Below are positions 1-7,716 of a stretch of 44,702 bases of DNA, in pieces (positions within the stretch are counted from its first letter, which is position 1; every line of letters starts with the position of its first letter). Under the pieces are notes generated by a model. That model saw nothing but the letters and a program-made list of their open reading frames with translations. It searched no databases and had not been told where the DNA came from. Source of the DNA: an uncultured Bacilli bacterium (GTDB lineage: Bacteria > Bacillota_I > Bacilli_A > RF39 > UBA660); contig CAJTKB010000008.1 of assembly GCA_910576925.1 (NCBI GenBank), forward strand, positions 1 through 44,702, written 5' to 3'. A program made the position numbers and the translations under genes.

Positions 1-66
1 TTATACTTTTATTCTTGATTTACTTAATTTAAACGATATTATTATGATACTATACATCTATGATAT

Positions 67-84
67 CACAATAATATTATAGTG
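67..84. promoter_or_regulatory. Imperfect palindrome upstream of the ribbon-helix-helix gene, possible operator
   Basis: The 18-bp element CACAATAATATTATAGTG is symmetric apart from its fourth and fifth positions (CAC-N2-TAATATTA-N2-GTG). It ends about 52 bases before the start of the small DNA-binding gene. Just upstream, the heptamer TATGATA occurs twice (43-49 and 59-65), 16 bases apart. Ribbon-helix-helix proteins often repress their own promoter through short repeated or palindromic sites, so autoregulation is plausible. It is an inference, and AT-rich sequence makes chance palindromes common. Confidence 0.3.
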
Positions 85-136
85 TAAATATTAAAAAAAT
101 TATTATTTTGATATTATATTGCTTGAGGTGATTTAG

Positions 137-313
137 TTGGAAAATAAGGTTGCTACATTAATAAGAATAGATGAAAAACTTTATGAAGAGATAAAATATT
201 ATGCTATAAAAGAAAATAGAAGTATAAATAAGCAAATTGAATATATTCTTAAACGTTACATAGAAGATCAGGAAATAAAAGAAGATTCTATACTTTCAAG
301 ACTATCAGTATAG
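137..313 (+). CDS. Small ribbon-helix-helix (Arc/CopG-like) DNA-binding protein
   Basis: This 58-residue protein starts at TTG, five bases after a strong GAGGTGA ribosome binding site. The N-terminus (KVATLIRIDEKLYEEIKYYA) has the pattern of a short beta strand followed by helix 1. The next segment (KENRSINKQIEYILKRYIED) fits the turn and helix 2 of the Arc/CopG/MetJ ribbon-helix-helix fold. Such proteins bind DNA as dimers and usually act as small repressors or antitoxins. No toxin gene follows: a terminator comes directly after the stop and the next gene is convergent. It therefore looks like a stand-alone regulator or an orphan antitoxin. The gene begins near the window edge, so an upstream partner cannot be excluded. 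Confidence 0.75.
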   Translation: MENKVATLIRIDEKLYEEIKYYAIKENRSINKQIEYILKRYIEDQEIKEDSILSRLSV

Positions 314-318
314 CAATT

Positions 319-341
319 ATTAGCATTTGCTAATTTTTTTA
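319..341 (+). terminator. Intrinsic terminator of the ribbon-helix-helix gene
   Basis: ATTAGCA (319-325) and TGCTAAT (328-334) form a perfect 7-bp inverted repeat around two bases, so about 6 bp can pair with a tetraloop. A run of T follows. It begins six bases after the stop codon of the small regulator gene. Confidence 0.65.
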
Positions 342-364
342 TTTAATAATATTCATTTTAGATA

Positions 365-393
365 GAAAAAAACGAACTATTTATTTATAGTTC
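365..393 (-). terminator. Intrinsic terminator of the lipoprotein gene
   Basis: On the minus strand GAACTAT and ATAGTTC pair (387-393 with 374-380, loop of six) and are followed by a T run (complement of 366-372). The stem overlaps the TGA stop codon of the lipoprotein gene. Confidence 0.7.
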
Positions 394-931
394 ATTCTTC
401 ATAAAGACCATGTAATTTTTCTCTATCACTATCGTTAATATTATCCATAACCCATTCATCATCTTCTTTAGTTAATGTAAAAATTATTTCATATTTTTTT
501 CTATCAGAGACTTTTTGCAATTCTTCTATTTTATAATCCATATATTTACTTTCATCTAGATTATTTTCTTTATCCATAAATTCTTCTTTATTATTATTAT
601 AATATTGCTCACTCTTTGTAAGGGATGATTTATAATCATATACTTCTATTTCTACAGTTACATTTGCATTATCATCTTCTATATTTTCATCTTTTATTTT
701 ATATGATAAGTTTTGATACTGTTTTTTCATCAAGGCTGTATAATCTTTTTTCTGATCATCCTTCATTGTATTATCATTTGAAACTATATTATCAAGTTGT
801 GACATTACTTCACTATCTAGATTTTGATATTTACTCATAAAATCTTCTACTTTTTTAGTAGGTGTATTTACTGTTGTAGTACATCCTGCTAATAATAAAA
901 TTATGCTAAGGCATAAAATAATTTTTTTCAT
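392..931 (-). CDS. Predicted membrane-anchored lipoprotein of unknown function
   Basis: This 179-residue exported protein starts with a lipoprotein signal peptide (MKKIILCLSIILLLAGC) whose lipobox LLAGC puts the lipidated cysteine at residue 17. The ATG at 931 is chosen because GGAGGAAG (940-944 and on) lies just upstream. An ATG five codons earlier overlaps that site itself. The mature part is charged (many K, D, E) and has alternating strand-like segments such as NVTVEIEVYDY and YEIIFTLTKEDDEWVMDNI. This resembles the NTF2-like lipoproteins (DUF4878/DUF5105 type) common in Bacillota, but I cannot assign a family firmly. It follows asnS on the same strand but is separated by a hairpin, so it is probably transcribed on its own. 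Confidence 0.8.
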   Translation of the reverse strand: MKKIILCLSIILLLAGCTTTVNTPTKKVEDFMSKYQNLDSEVMSQLDNIVSNDNTMKDDQKKDYTALMKKQYQNLSYKIKDENIEDDNANVTVEIEVYDYKSSLTKSEQYYNNNKEEFMDKENNLDESKYMDYKIEELQKVSDRKKYEIIFTLTKEDDEWVMDNINDSDREKLHGLYEE

Positions 932-1013
932 ATTCTCTTCCTCCATTTATATAATGACTTAGATTATGGAAAATTATACAAAATTTAATTTTTATTTATA
1001 TATTTATACATTA

Positions 1014-1046
1014 AAAGACTCAATATCTTTTTTGATATGAGTCTTT
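1014..1046 (-). terminator. Hairpin at the end of asnS
   Basis: AAAGACTCAATATC (1014-1027) and GATATGAGTCTTT (1034-1046) form a long stem with a one-base bulge and a T6/A6 loop. The asnS stop codon lies in the stem. The T tract after the stem on the minus strand is only four bases, so termination may be incomplete. Confidence 0.55.
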
Positions 1047-2427
1047 AAAAATCGCAATTTCCTGGTGTTCTTGGATATGGTATTACATCTCTGATATTTT
1101 CTACACCTGTTAAATAGATTAACAATCTCTCAAATCCCATTCCAAATCCTGAGTGAATACAACCTCCAAATTTACGAAGATTAATATACCAATCTAGAGT
1201 TGTTTTATCCATCTCTAATTCGTCCATTCTTTTAACTAATTTATCATAATCTTCTTCTCTTTGACTTCCACCCATTATTTCTCCTGCACCTGGTACTTCT
1301 AGGTCAACTGCTGCAACTGTTTCATTATCATCATTTAATTTCATATAGAATGCTTTAATGTCTTTGGGCCAGTCTGTTATAAATACAGGTCCATCAAAAT
1401 ATTCAGTTATATATTTTTCATGTTCTTTGGCTATATCTTCACCTTGTTTTGGCTCAAATTCCCATTTAACTGGTGCTTTTTGTAATATTTCTATAGCATC
1501 ATGATGGGTAATTCTTGTAAATTTTGAATCAATTAGTTTTTTTAATTTTTGTATTAACCCATTTTCGACAAATTTATCAAGAAATTCCATTTCATATTTA
1601 AGATTATCTAAGACATACTTTACAACATATTTTAGCATATCTTCCATTATTTCCATATCTCCTTCTAAATCACAGAAAGCTATTTCTGGTTCTATCATCC
1701 AAAATTCATTAGCATGTACTCTAGTATTTGAATTTTCCGCTCTAAAAGTTGGACCAAATGTATAAGTTCTTTTGTAAGCTAGTGCAAAGCTTTCAGCTTC
1801 TAATTGTCCAGATACAGTAAGTGAACTAGGAGAGGCAAACATATCTTTACTATAATCCACTTCTCCATCTATTTTAGGTATATCTAATAAGTCAAAACTT
1901 GTAACATGAAACATCTCTCCTGCTCCTTCGCAATCACTTGATGTTATAATTGGAGCATGAAAATAAATATAGTCTCTATCTTGAAAATACTTATGTATTG
2001 CGTATGCTGCTACACTTCTAACTCTAAAAACAGCTTGAAATAGTGGTGTTCTAGGTCTAAGATATGCTTGTTCTCTCAAGAACTCTCTAGAATGCTTTTT
2101 TGGCTGAATTGGATAATCTTCTGGGCAGTTTCCTAATAATTTAATTTCCTTTGCTTGCACTTCAAAGTCTTGATTTTCTTTTGGAGACTCTATTACATGA
2201 CCTGTTACTTCTATCGCTGAACCAACATGATATTTTTGAATTTCTTCAAAGCTTTCTAATTTGTTATCATATACAATTTGTAAGTGTTTAAAGAAAGTTC
2301 CATCAAAAAAGTCTATAAAGCCAAATTCTTTTTGCTTACGATGATTTCTAATCCAACCTTGAACTTTTACATCCTTATCCATATATTTTGTTATATCTTT
2401 ATATAAATCTTTTATATCTATTATCAT
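1045..2427 (-). CDS. asnS: Asparaginyl-tRNA synthetase (class IIb)
   Basis: This 460-residue enzyme charges tRNA-Asn with asparagine using ATP in the cytoplasm. An N-terminal OB fold (residues about 12-105, with VKVQGWIRNHRKQKEFGFID) binds the anticodon. The class II catalytic core follows, with motif 2 at GPTFRAENSNTRVH and motif 3 at GFGMGFERLLIYLTG. The ending NIRDVIPYPRTPGNCDF is diagnostic for AsnRS rather than AspRS. The length matches the family. The start at 2427 is set by GGGAGG (2435-2440), eight bases upstream. An earlier in-frame start would sit on that site. The gene is preceded by a T-box leader with an Asn codon as specifier, so expression should rise when uncharged tRNA-Asn accumulates. 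Confidence 0.97.
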   Translation of the reverse strand: MIIDIKDLYKDITKYMDKDVKVQGWIRNHRKQKEFGFIDFFDGTFFKHLQIVYDNKLESFEEIQKYHVGSAIEVTGHVIESPKENQDFEVQAKEIKLLGNCPEDYPIQPKKHSREFLREQAYLRPRTPLFQAVFRVRSVAAYAIHKYFQDRDYIYFHAPIITSSDCEGAGEMFHVTSFDLLDIPKIDGEVDYSKDMFASPSSLTVSGQLEAESFALAYKRTYTFGPTFRAENSNTRVHANEFWMIEPEIAFCDLEGDMEIMEDMLKYVVKYVLDNLKYEMEFLDKFVENGLIQKLKKLIDSKFTRITHHDAIEILQKAPVKWEFEPKQGEDIAKEHEKYITEYFDGPVFITDWPKDIKAFYMKLNDDNETVAAVDLEVPGAGEIMGGSQREEDYDKLVKRMDELEMDKTTLDWYINLRKFGGCIHSGFGMGFERLLIYLTGVENIRDVIPYPRTPGNCDF

Positions 2428-2524
2428 AATTATTCCTCCCATTTTAATATTATTATTACAATTTAAGTTTTCTACTTATTTTTAATAACTTTTAAATATT
2501 TTTCTCCTTTCCTCACTTAAATAT

Positions 2525-2802
2525 AAAAATACTAGTTTTCGTATATCCCTATACAAAGGGACGAAAACTAGTAATTCCGCGGTACCACCCTATTTATTAT
2601 AAATTAATTTTATTTATAATCACTTTTAATTCTATCAAATCAAGTATCTTATAACGGTATACAGCCGGCTTAGACTACTAAGATTTCTTTTTGCCTAAGC
2701 AACTCCAGAGTGTTCTTTCAAATAGTTATAATTTTTAGGCTCACACCATATCCTAATTCGCTCTAATTAATCCCTATTTTACTTTTCTCCATCAAAGTTG
2801 AT
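2525..2802 (-). promoter_or_regulatory. T-box riboswitch leader of asnS (Asn specifier)
   Basis: The minus strand carries the T-box core AGGGTGGTACCGCGG (complement of 2577-2591), the bulge sequence that pairs with the acceptor end of uncharged tRNA. It is followed by a terminator hairpin of ACTAGTTTTCG with CGAAAACTAGT (2531-2572) and a T-rich tail. Upstream, stem I contains the AGAGCGAA-like and GGTGTGAGCC elements. AAC ahead of ACTCTGGAG (complement of 2712-2714) occupies the usual specifier position, an Asn codon that matches the downstream gene. The leader is about 275 nt and accounts for most of the gap of about 500 bases between divIB and asnS. Confidence 0.93.
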
Positions 2803-2808
2803 ATATAA

Positions 2809-2837
2809 ATCATAAAACTTTTTTTAGATAGTGTCAA
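2809..2837 (-). promoter_or_regulatory. Sigma-A promoter of the asnS T-box transcript
   Basis: A perfect -35 box TTGACA (complement of 2832-2837) is separated by 17 bases from TATGAT (complement of 2809-2814). The predicted start near 2802 fits the 5' end of T-box stem I. The remaining 100 bases up to divIB (2838-2941) are AT-rich and show nothing else I can support. Confidence 0.8.
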
Positions 2838-2941
2838 CTACTTTTATTAAATTGTATGTTAACATTTTAAAAATATTTACAATTTTTTATTATTATGGAT
2901 CATTTATTTACATTTATTCTTATTTATTATATATTATTTTT

Positions 2942-3622
2942 TTATTGCATTATCTTAAAATGATTTCCACTATCTAGATATAATATTCCTTTTCTTCCTT
3001 CTAATTGAGATAGTACTTTATTATAGTAGTTAATCATTTCGAACTTAGTAAGTGTTAAATATACTGAATTATCATCATTCATATATAATAAAAATCTATC
3101 TTCATCATATTCATTTGGAACATATTTTATTTCTGATATTTGACTTAGTATATCATCATTAACTGATTCTAAGTTAGAAAGTAGTGATTTATACTTTTTT
3201 TCGCTTACTTCATTAGTTAGTCTTGGAACGTTTAGTTCTTTTGAATAGTCTATTTCTTTTTTATTTGCTAGCACATATTTATCAGTTAAATTATTTTTTA
3301 ATAATATATCATACTCTTCTACCGTAATTGTTATAGTATTTAGAAAGCTTTTTTCTACTTTTACTTTCTTTACTAGTGTCATATTTTCTATTTTTTCTTT
3401 TATTGTACTAGATAATGTTAAAAAGAATCTTGGATAATTTTCAATACCTGCTTTTTTTAGAATTTCCTCATCCGTTATATGAATATTACCTTTTATTATT
3501 ATATTTTTTATTTTTGAATTAATAGTACAATACATTATAATACTAATCAGAGTGATAACAATTAATAGTAAAAGAACACGACTTAATCTTAGTTTTTTCT
3601 TTTTTACTATTTTTTTGGTCAT
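2942..3622 (-). CDS. divIB: Cell-division protein DivIB/FtsQ
   Basis: This 226-residue bitopic protein belongs to the divisome. It has a very basic cytoplasmic N-terminus (MTKKIVKKKKLRLSR), one membrane segment at about residues 15-31, and an extracellular POTRA domain starting at KIKNIIIKGNIHITDEEIL. The beta domain follows (TITITVEEYDILLKNN and beyond). It is shorter than Bacillus DivIB mainly at the ends. It is the last gene of murG-murB-divIB, four bases after murB, which is the dcw-cluster order. The start is supported by GGGAG seven bases upstream. In the family it forms a complex with DivIC and FtsL at the septum. Confidence 0.88.
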   Translation of the reverse strand: MTKKIVKKKKLRLSRVLLLLIVITLISIIMYCTINSKIKNIIIKGNIHITDEEILKKAGIENYPRFFLTLSSTIKEKIENMTLVKKVKVEKSFLNTITITVEEYDILLKNNLTDKYVLANKKEIDYSKELNVPRLTNEVSEKKYKSLLSNLESVNDDILSQISEIKYVPNEYDEDRFLLYMNDDNSVYLTLTKFEMINYYNKVLSQLEGRKGILYLDSGNHFKIMQ

Positions 3623-3626
3623 ATTT

Positions 3627-4532
3627 TTACTCCCAATTTACAAATTCTTGTTCTACTTTTAAATCAATATTATATTCTTTTTTCACAGTGTCATGAACAT
3701 ATATAATTAGGTTTCTAATATCTTCTGCTTTGGCATCTTTTGTGTTTATTATAAAGTTTGCGTGTTTTTTACTTACTTCTGCTCCACCTTTTGCAAGTCC
3801 TTTTAGTCCTAGATCCTCTATTATTTTTCCTGCTGGAATATCAGCTGGATTTCTAAATACAGATCCTGCTGATGGATATTCTAATGGTTGTGATGCTACT
3901 CTTCTTTCTCTTCTATCTTTAATAACCTTTTCAATTTCACTTTTTTGACCTTTCTTTAATTTAATAGTTGCCTCAATACATATATATGATGGATTTCTTT
4001 TTAAAAAGGAGGTTCTATAGTGAAAATCTAACTCACTATTAGTCAAGGTTATTATTTTTAAATCTGGTGTTATTACTTTTACTTCTGTAACAATATAGCC
4101 CATATCACTTTTGTAGGCACCAGCATTCATAAAAACTGCTCCTCCAATTGTTCCAGGAATACCTGCTGCAAATTCTAAGCCTGCTAAAGAGTGCTTAGCT
4201 GCTATTAATGATAATTTTACTAAGGGATATCCTGCTCCTACAATTATTTTATTTCCGATTATTTCCATTTTGTCAAAGGATGATAATTTTATTAAAACTC
4301 CATTATATTCTTTATCACTAAAGAGAAGATTAGAGCCATTTCCTAATATTTTATATTTTATTTTATATTTCTTTAAAAGCTTTAGAAGTTCTATTAGTTT
4401 AGTAGCATCTTTAGGATAGATAAGTGCTTTACATATGCCTCCAACTTTATAGGTAGTATATTTTTTTATTGATATATTTTCTTCTATCTTTCCAATATTT
4501 TTTTCTTGAACTTCTTTTAAAAACTCTGTCAT
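3627..4532 (-). CDS. murB: UDP-N-acetylenolpyruvoylglucosamine reductase
   Basis: This 301-residue flavoenzyme reduces UDP-GlcNAc-enolpyruvate to UDP-MurNAc with NADPH. The FAD-binding part shows YKVGG, GNGSNLLF and the glycine-rich GLEFAAGIPGTIGGAVFMNA. The proton-donating serine lies in YPSAGSVFRNP, and the terminal VEQEFVNWE holds the conserved glutamate. It lacks the extra loop of the E. coli enzyme, so it is the short type II MurB found in Bacillus. Its start overlaps the murG stop as ATGA, which indicates translational coupling. Confidence 0.96.
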   Translation of the reverse strand: MTEFLKEVQEKNIGKIEENISIKKYTTYKVGGICKALIYPKDATKLIELLKLLKKYKIKYKILGNGSNLLFSDKEYNGVLIKLSSFDKMEIIGNKIIVGAGYPLVKLSLIAAKHSLAGLEFAAGIPGTIGGAVFMNAGAYKSDMGYIVTEVKVITPDLKIITLTNSELDFHYRTSFLKRNPSYICIEATIKLKKGQKSEIEKVIKDRRERRVASQPLEYPSAGSVFRNPADIPAGKIIEDLGLKGLAKGGAEVSKKHANFIINTKDAKAEDIRNLIIYVHDTVKKEYNIDLKVEQEFVNWE

Positions 4533-5617
4533 TTAGATCCGCCCTTTACTAATTTTCGAATTTCATTATAAATTCTTTCGGCACTATCAGGTACACCTAT
4601 TTTTTTACTATTTGTACTCATCTTTTTATAATAGTTATCATCTTTTAAAACCTTATCTATTAATTCAAGTATTTGCTCTGAACTAAAATCTTTTTCTTCT
4701 AAAACTAATGCAGCACCATTTTTTTCTAACTCTTTGGCATTTTTTAGTTGATGATTATTAGTTACATATGGAGAAGGAACTAAAATAGATGGCAAACCTA
4801 TGGCTGTTACTTCGGCTATAGTTGAAGCCCCAGCTCTTGAGATGATTAAGTCAGCTGATTTTAGAATATTAATAAAGTTATCAAGAAAAGGTTTTATCTT
4901 TACATTAGATGGTATTTTGATTTCTTGATAATCTTTATAATACCTTTCACCAGTAATTATTAAAACTTCATAGTCTTTATTTTTAAATTTAGGTGTTAAT
5001 TCTAATAATTGCTTATTAACAGTAGCAGAGCCAAGAGAACCCATTACAATTATTACAAGTTTTTTGTTTTCTGAAAATCCTAAAGTTTTTTTATCAGCTT
5101 TTTTTATTTTAATTATTTCTTCACTTCTGGGATTACCTGTATAGATTGTTTTTTCTTTCGGAAAAAAGTTTATAGTATCAGGTAAAGAAACTAATATTTT
5201 ATCTACTTTATTAGAAAGAAGTTTATTGGACATACCAGGATATGAATTTTGTTCATGAATTACAGTTTTGTATGATAGAGATGAAGCGGCTGTTAAAACA
5301 GGCGAAGTAATATACCCTCCTACTCCAATAACTACATCAGGATTAAATTCTTTTATTACTTCTTTTGCTTTTTTTATTGCTTGATGATATTTTTTTAAGA
5401 CAGAAAAATTTTTAAATATATTTTTCCTATTTAATCCTTTCATTTCTATTCCTATATATGGAATATTTTTCTTTGGTATCAAATCTTTTTCCATTCTATC
5501 TGTCGTTCCGATATATAAGATTTCACTATTAGGCTCCATATCTTTAATCTTATTTATGATGGCAAGAGAAGGATAAATATGACCACCTGTTCCTCCTGCT
5601 ACAATTATTACTCGCAT
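4529..5617 (-). CDS. murG: UDP-GlcNAc:lipid I GlcNAc transferase MurG
   Basis: This 362-residue GT28 enzyme converts lipid I to lipid II at the inner face of the membrane. The N-terminal glycine loop VAGGTGGHIYPSLAI, GVGGYITSPVLTAA and HEQNSYPG are present. The C-terminal nucleotide-sugar half has SRAGASTIAEVTAIGLPSIL followed by VPSPYVTNNHQLKNA. AGGAGG precedes the ATG by six bases. Only about 35 bases separate the gene from the terminator of the TasA-like gene upstream, so its promoter must overlap that terminator or transcription must read through. I could not assign convincing -35 and -10 boxes. Confidence 0.96.
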   Translation of the reverse strand: MRVIIVAGGTGGHIYPSLAIINKIKDMEPNSEILYIGTTDRMEKDLIPKKNIPYIGIEMKGLNRKNIFKNFSVLKKYHQAIKKAKEVIKEFNPDVVIGVGGYITSPVLTAASSLSYKTVIHEQNSYPGMSNKLLSNKVDKILVSLPDTINFFPKEKTIYTGNPRSEEIIKIKKADKKTLGFSENKKLVIIVMGSLGSATVNKQLLELTPKFKNKDYEVLIITGERYYKDYQEIKIPSNVKIKPFLDNFINILKSADLIISRAGASTIAEVTAIGLPSILVPSPYVTNNHQLKNAKELEKNGAALVLEEKDFSSEQILELIDKVLKDDNYYKKMSTNSKKIGVPDSAERIYNEIRKLVKGGSK

Positions 5618-5652
5618 ATCGTTCCTCCTAACTAATTCTATGTTGATAATAC

Positions 5653-5692
5653 GAAAAAAAGAAGCCTAATGGACTTTATTTACATATTAGGC
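5653..5692 (-). terminator. Intrinsic terminator after the first TasA-like gene
   Basis: On the minus strand GCCTAAT pairs with ATTAGGC (5686-5692 with 5664-5670) across a 15-base loop, followed by a T7 tract. The stop codon of the TasA-like gene lies within the stem. Confidence 0.7.
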
Positions 5693-6271
5693 ACCAGTTT
5701 CATAATCTGATTTATCGCTTAGTATTCCTTTTATATTAAGTTTTGCATGAAAATGTTTTCCAACAATTTCATTACCAGCACCAGAGTCTATCCATATTCT
5801 TAATTGATAACTATTTTTGCTACCTGATGCTATAATTGTTTCATCTAGTTTAGGATCACTAGCAATATTTGATAGATATCTTGCTGATGTTATAGTAGTT
5901 CCATTTCTTACAATTGAGTATTTTAGCTTAGACCACTCTAATTTACTACAGCCATCATCTGTATAAGCTTTAGTATCATCAACTAAAGTAATTTTATATT
6001 TAGCATCTTGAGTACCAGTATTTTCAACAGTAAACTCATAAGCAGAAGAAGACATTCCTTGAGAATCACTCATCGGATAAGCACTAGTTAATGATAATTC
6101 TTTAGTCTCATCTAGATTAAGTATCAATGTTCCTGTTCTTATGGTATTTTCTGTATTACCTTTCTTGCTAAATTGAAATAGAGCATAGCTTACTGTTGCT
6201 ACTGCTAATAGGACTAAAACAGAGGCTGTTACTGCTATCATAATTTTTTTATTATTATCTATTTTTTTCAT
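5687..6271 (-). CDS. Membrane-anchored TasA/camelysin-like surface protein
   Basis: This 194-residue protein has a basic start (MKKIDNNKKIM), one hydrophobic segment (residues about 11-32, ending VSYALFQF), and an extracellular domain rich in beta strands. The order of elements matches TasA/CalY (camelysin) proteins: SYALF after the membrane segment, then TGTLILNLDE, YPMSDSQGM, and a late LRIWIDSG. No signal peptidase W is nearby and the segment may remain as an anchor. It shares the P[MV]SD..G[ML] and R.W motifs with two other proteins here (6334-6912 and 14960-15811). It has its own strong promoter and terminator. In relatives, TasA proteins form fibres in the matrix, but that function is not shown here. 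Confidence 0.72.
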   Translation of the reverse strand: MKKIDNNKKIMIAVTASVLVLLAVATVSYALFQFSKKGNTENTIRTGTLILNLDETKELSLTSAYPMSDSQGMSSSAYEFTVENTGTQDAKYKITLVDDTKAYTDDGCSKLEWSKLKYSIVRNGTTITSARYLSNIASDPKLDETIIASGSKNSYQLRIWIDSGAGNEIVGKHFHAKLNIKGILSDKSDYETGA

Positions 6272-6290
6272 TGTCTCACCTTCTATTTAA

Positions 6291-6319
6291 ATTATACAAG
6301 TAATTTTTATTAATGTAAA
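6291..6319 (-). promoter_or_regulatory. Sigma-A promoter of the first TasA-like gene
   Basis: TTTACA (complement of 6314-6319), a 17-base spacer and TATAAT (complement of 6291-6296) lie just upstream of the GAAGGTGAG ribosome binding site. The leader is short, about 15 bases. Confidence 0.75.
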
Positions 6320-6333
6320 GATTTTTATCTTTA

Positions 6334-6912
6334 TTAATTATCATATTCGTAAACTTCAATTATTCCATGGTAATGATAATTTAAATCATCATCAAGCGCT
6401 AACGAATTTTTTGAGGTCCATAATCTTATTGTATATTCTATTTCTTCTTTTGGCTCAATAGTTTTTATCTCAATATGACCATTTTCTAAATCGTCTAAGT
6501 TGTAAATAGTACTTACTTCATTTCTTTTATGTATTGCTGTCTTAATTAGATTAAGGGGAATTTTTCTTTCCTGACATTTATCTTCTTTTACTTTTTCTTT
6601 ATCTTCAGATATTTTGATTGCATACTTTACTTTAGTGTTTGTATTGTTTTTTATCGTAAATCTATGTGCTTTAGAAGATAATCCTACATTATCACTAACA
6701 GGAATTATTTTATTTAAATCAAACTTATTAGCCGTTTTCTCATGAAAACTAACTTCTAATGAATCTGATTTAAGTATTTTATCTCTTGTGTCTACAGATT
6801 TATTATAAATGTAATACGTCGAGAAAAAAGCAAAAATGAGAATAAATGTAATAAATATTGTATTTTTTATAATTTCTTTTTTTCTTAACTCTTTATAATA
6901 TGCCATATTCAT
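6334..6912 (-). CDS. Second TasA/camelysin-like membrane-anchored protein
   Basis: This 192-residue paralogue of the neighbouring TasA-like protein has a membrane segment at about residues 16-34 (NTIFITFILIFAFFSTYYIY) and an extracellular strand-rich domain. The shared signature is IPVSDNVGLSSKAHRFTIKN, matching YPMSDSQGMSSSAYEFTVEN in the neighbour, and a late YTIRLWTS matches YQLRIWIDS. It lacks the SYALF-type cleavage region, so it probably stays as an integral membrane protein. The first ATG is preferred because GAGGTGG lies four bases ahead. A promoter lies upstream, and no terminator separates it from the next paralogue, which also has its own promoter. Confidence 0.68.
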   Translation of the reverse strand: MNMAYYKELRKKEIIKNTIFITFILIFAFFSTYYIYNKSVDTRDKILKSDSLEVSFHEKTANKFDLNKIIPVSDNVGLSSKAHRFTIKNNTNTKVKYAIKISEDKEKVKEDKCQERKIPLNLIKTAIHKRNEVSTIYNLDDLENGHIEIKTIEPKEEIEYTIRLWTSKNSLALDDDLNYHYHGIIEVYEYDN

Positions 6913-6933
6913 AAAGCCACCTCATTAATAATA

Positions 6934-6963
6934 ATTATAATTACTTATTCTAGCTATAGTCAA
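6934..6963 (-). promoter_or_regulatory. Sigma-A promoter of the second TasA-like gene
   Basis: TTGACT (complement of 6958-6963), an 18-base spacer and TATAAT (complement of 6934-6939) lie ahead of the GAGGTGG ribosome binding site. Confidence 0.7.
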
Positions 6964-7021
6964 TCATAAAAAATAAATAGGTGTAAAAAAAAGTAAAATT
7001 ATTTTAGGATTAATGTAAAAT

Positions 7022-7047
7022 AAAAAGCTACTTCTAGTAACTTTTTA
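7022..7047 (-). terminator. Terminator of the dnaG-sigA-trmK operon
   Basis: AAAAAGCTAC (7022-7031 region) and GTAACTTTTT (up to 7046) pair with one mismatch around a TTCTA loop, and T-rich sequence follows on the minus strand. It starts right after the trmK stop codon. Confidence 0.6.
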
Positions 7048-7716
7048 TTAACTTATATTTTCTTTTAAAATTTTTATTTCCTTTTTCAAAGTCCATTTTT
7101 TATAATAATATTTTGGAGGAAGTATTTGAATTAAGGTTTCTCTTGATTTTAATTCTCTTTTATAATACTCTTCAAACAAACTTCCTTTTTTCTTTAATAA
7201 TAGGGGGCCGAAAAAGTATTCTTTTTTACTGTACTTTACTCTTCCTTTAATAAATTTTATTACTTGATAAATATATTTTCCTTCTTTAACTAAATATTCA
7301 TCTTCTATTTTATAACCATTTTTAACTAAAAACTTTTTAATATCTACTTGATAATTATTAGGAGAAATGATAATTGTTTTAATATTTTTAAAATAATCTA
7401 AGTGGCATTTAAATATTCCTATCATATTTCGGCCTCCCATGCCTGATATGATAACAGTATCTATATCTTTTTCATAAGTATCTAATCCGTCTCCAAGTTT
7501 TAGTTTTATTTTATTTTGTAGTCTATATGTTTTTAAGTTTTTTTTAGCTTGTAAAAGAGGACCTTCTTTATTGTCACTAGCAATTATCTTTTTTAAATTT
7601 AAATTTTTTTTTCTAGCTAAATATATATCTAAATGAGCGTGATCACAACCTATATCAATAATACTTGAGTTTTTATCTACTAAGTCTCCTACACACTTTA
7701 ATTTACTTCCTATCAT
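7048..7716 (-). CDS. trmK: tRNA (adenine22-N1)-methyltransferase
   Basis: This 222-residue SAM-dependent methyltransferase modifies A22 in the D-arm of some bacterial tRNAs. The Rossmann glycine motif reads IIDIGCDHAHLDIYLARK, where the family usually has DIGSDHAYLP. The hallmark VIISGMGGRNMI and the IISPNNY segment are present, followed by a helical C-terminal part. The start codon overlaps the sigA stop by one base (TAATG), so it is translated by coupling. In Bacillus subtilis trmK (yqfN) also lies just beyond dnaG-sigA, which supports the call. Confidence 0.92.
   Translation of the reverse strand: MIGSKLKCVGDLVDKNSSIIDIGCDHAHLDIYLARKKNLNLKKIIASDNKEGPLLQAKKNLKTYRLQNKIKLKLGDGLDTYEKDIDTVIISGMGGRNMIGIFKCHLDYFKNIKTIIISPNNYQVDIKKFLVKNGYKIEDEYLVKEGKYIYQVIKFIKGRVKYSKKEYFFGPLLLKKKGSLFEEYYKRELKSRETLIQILPPKYYYKKWTLKKEIKILKENIS

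Noticed and set aside
1045..2427. Aspartyl- or lysyl-tRNA synthetase as the identity of the class IIb synthetase
   Set aside because: The C-terminal NIRDVIPYPRTPGN and the overall length are typical of AsnRS, and the T-box specifier reads as an Asn codon.
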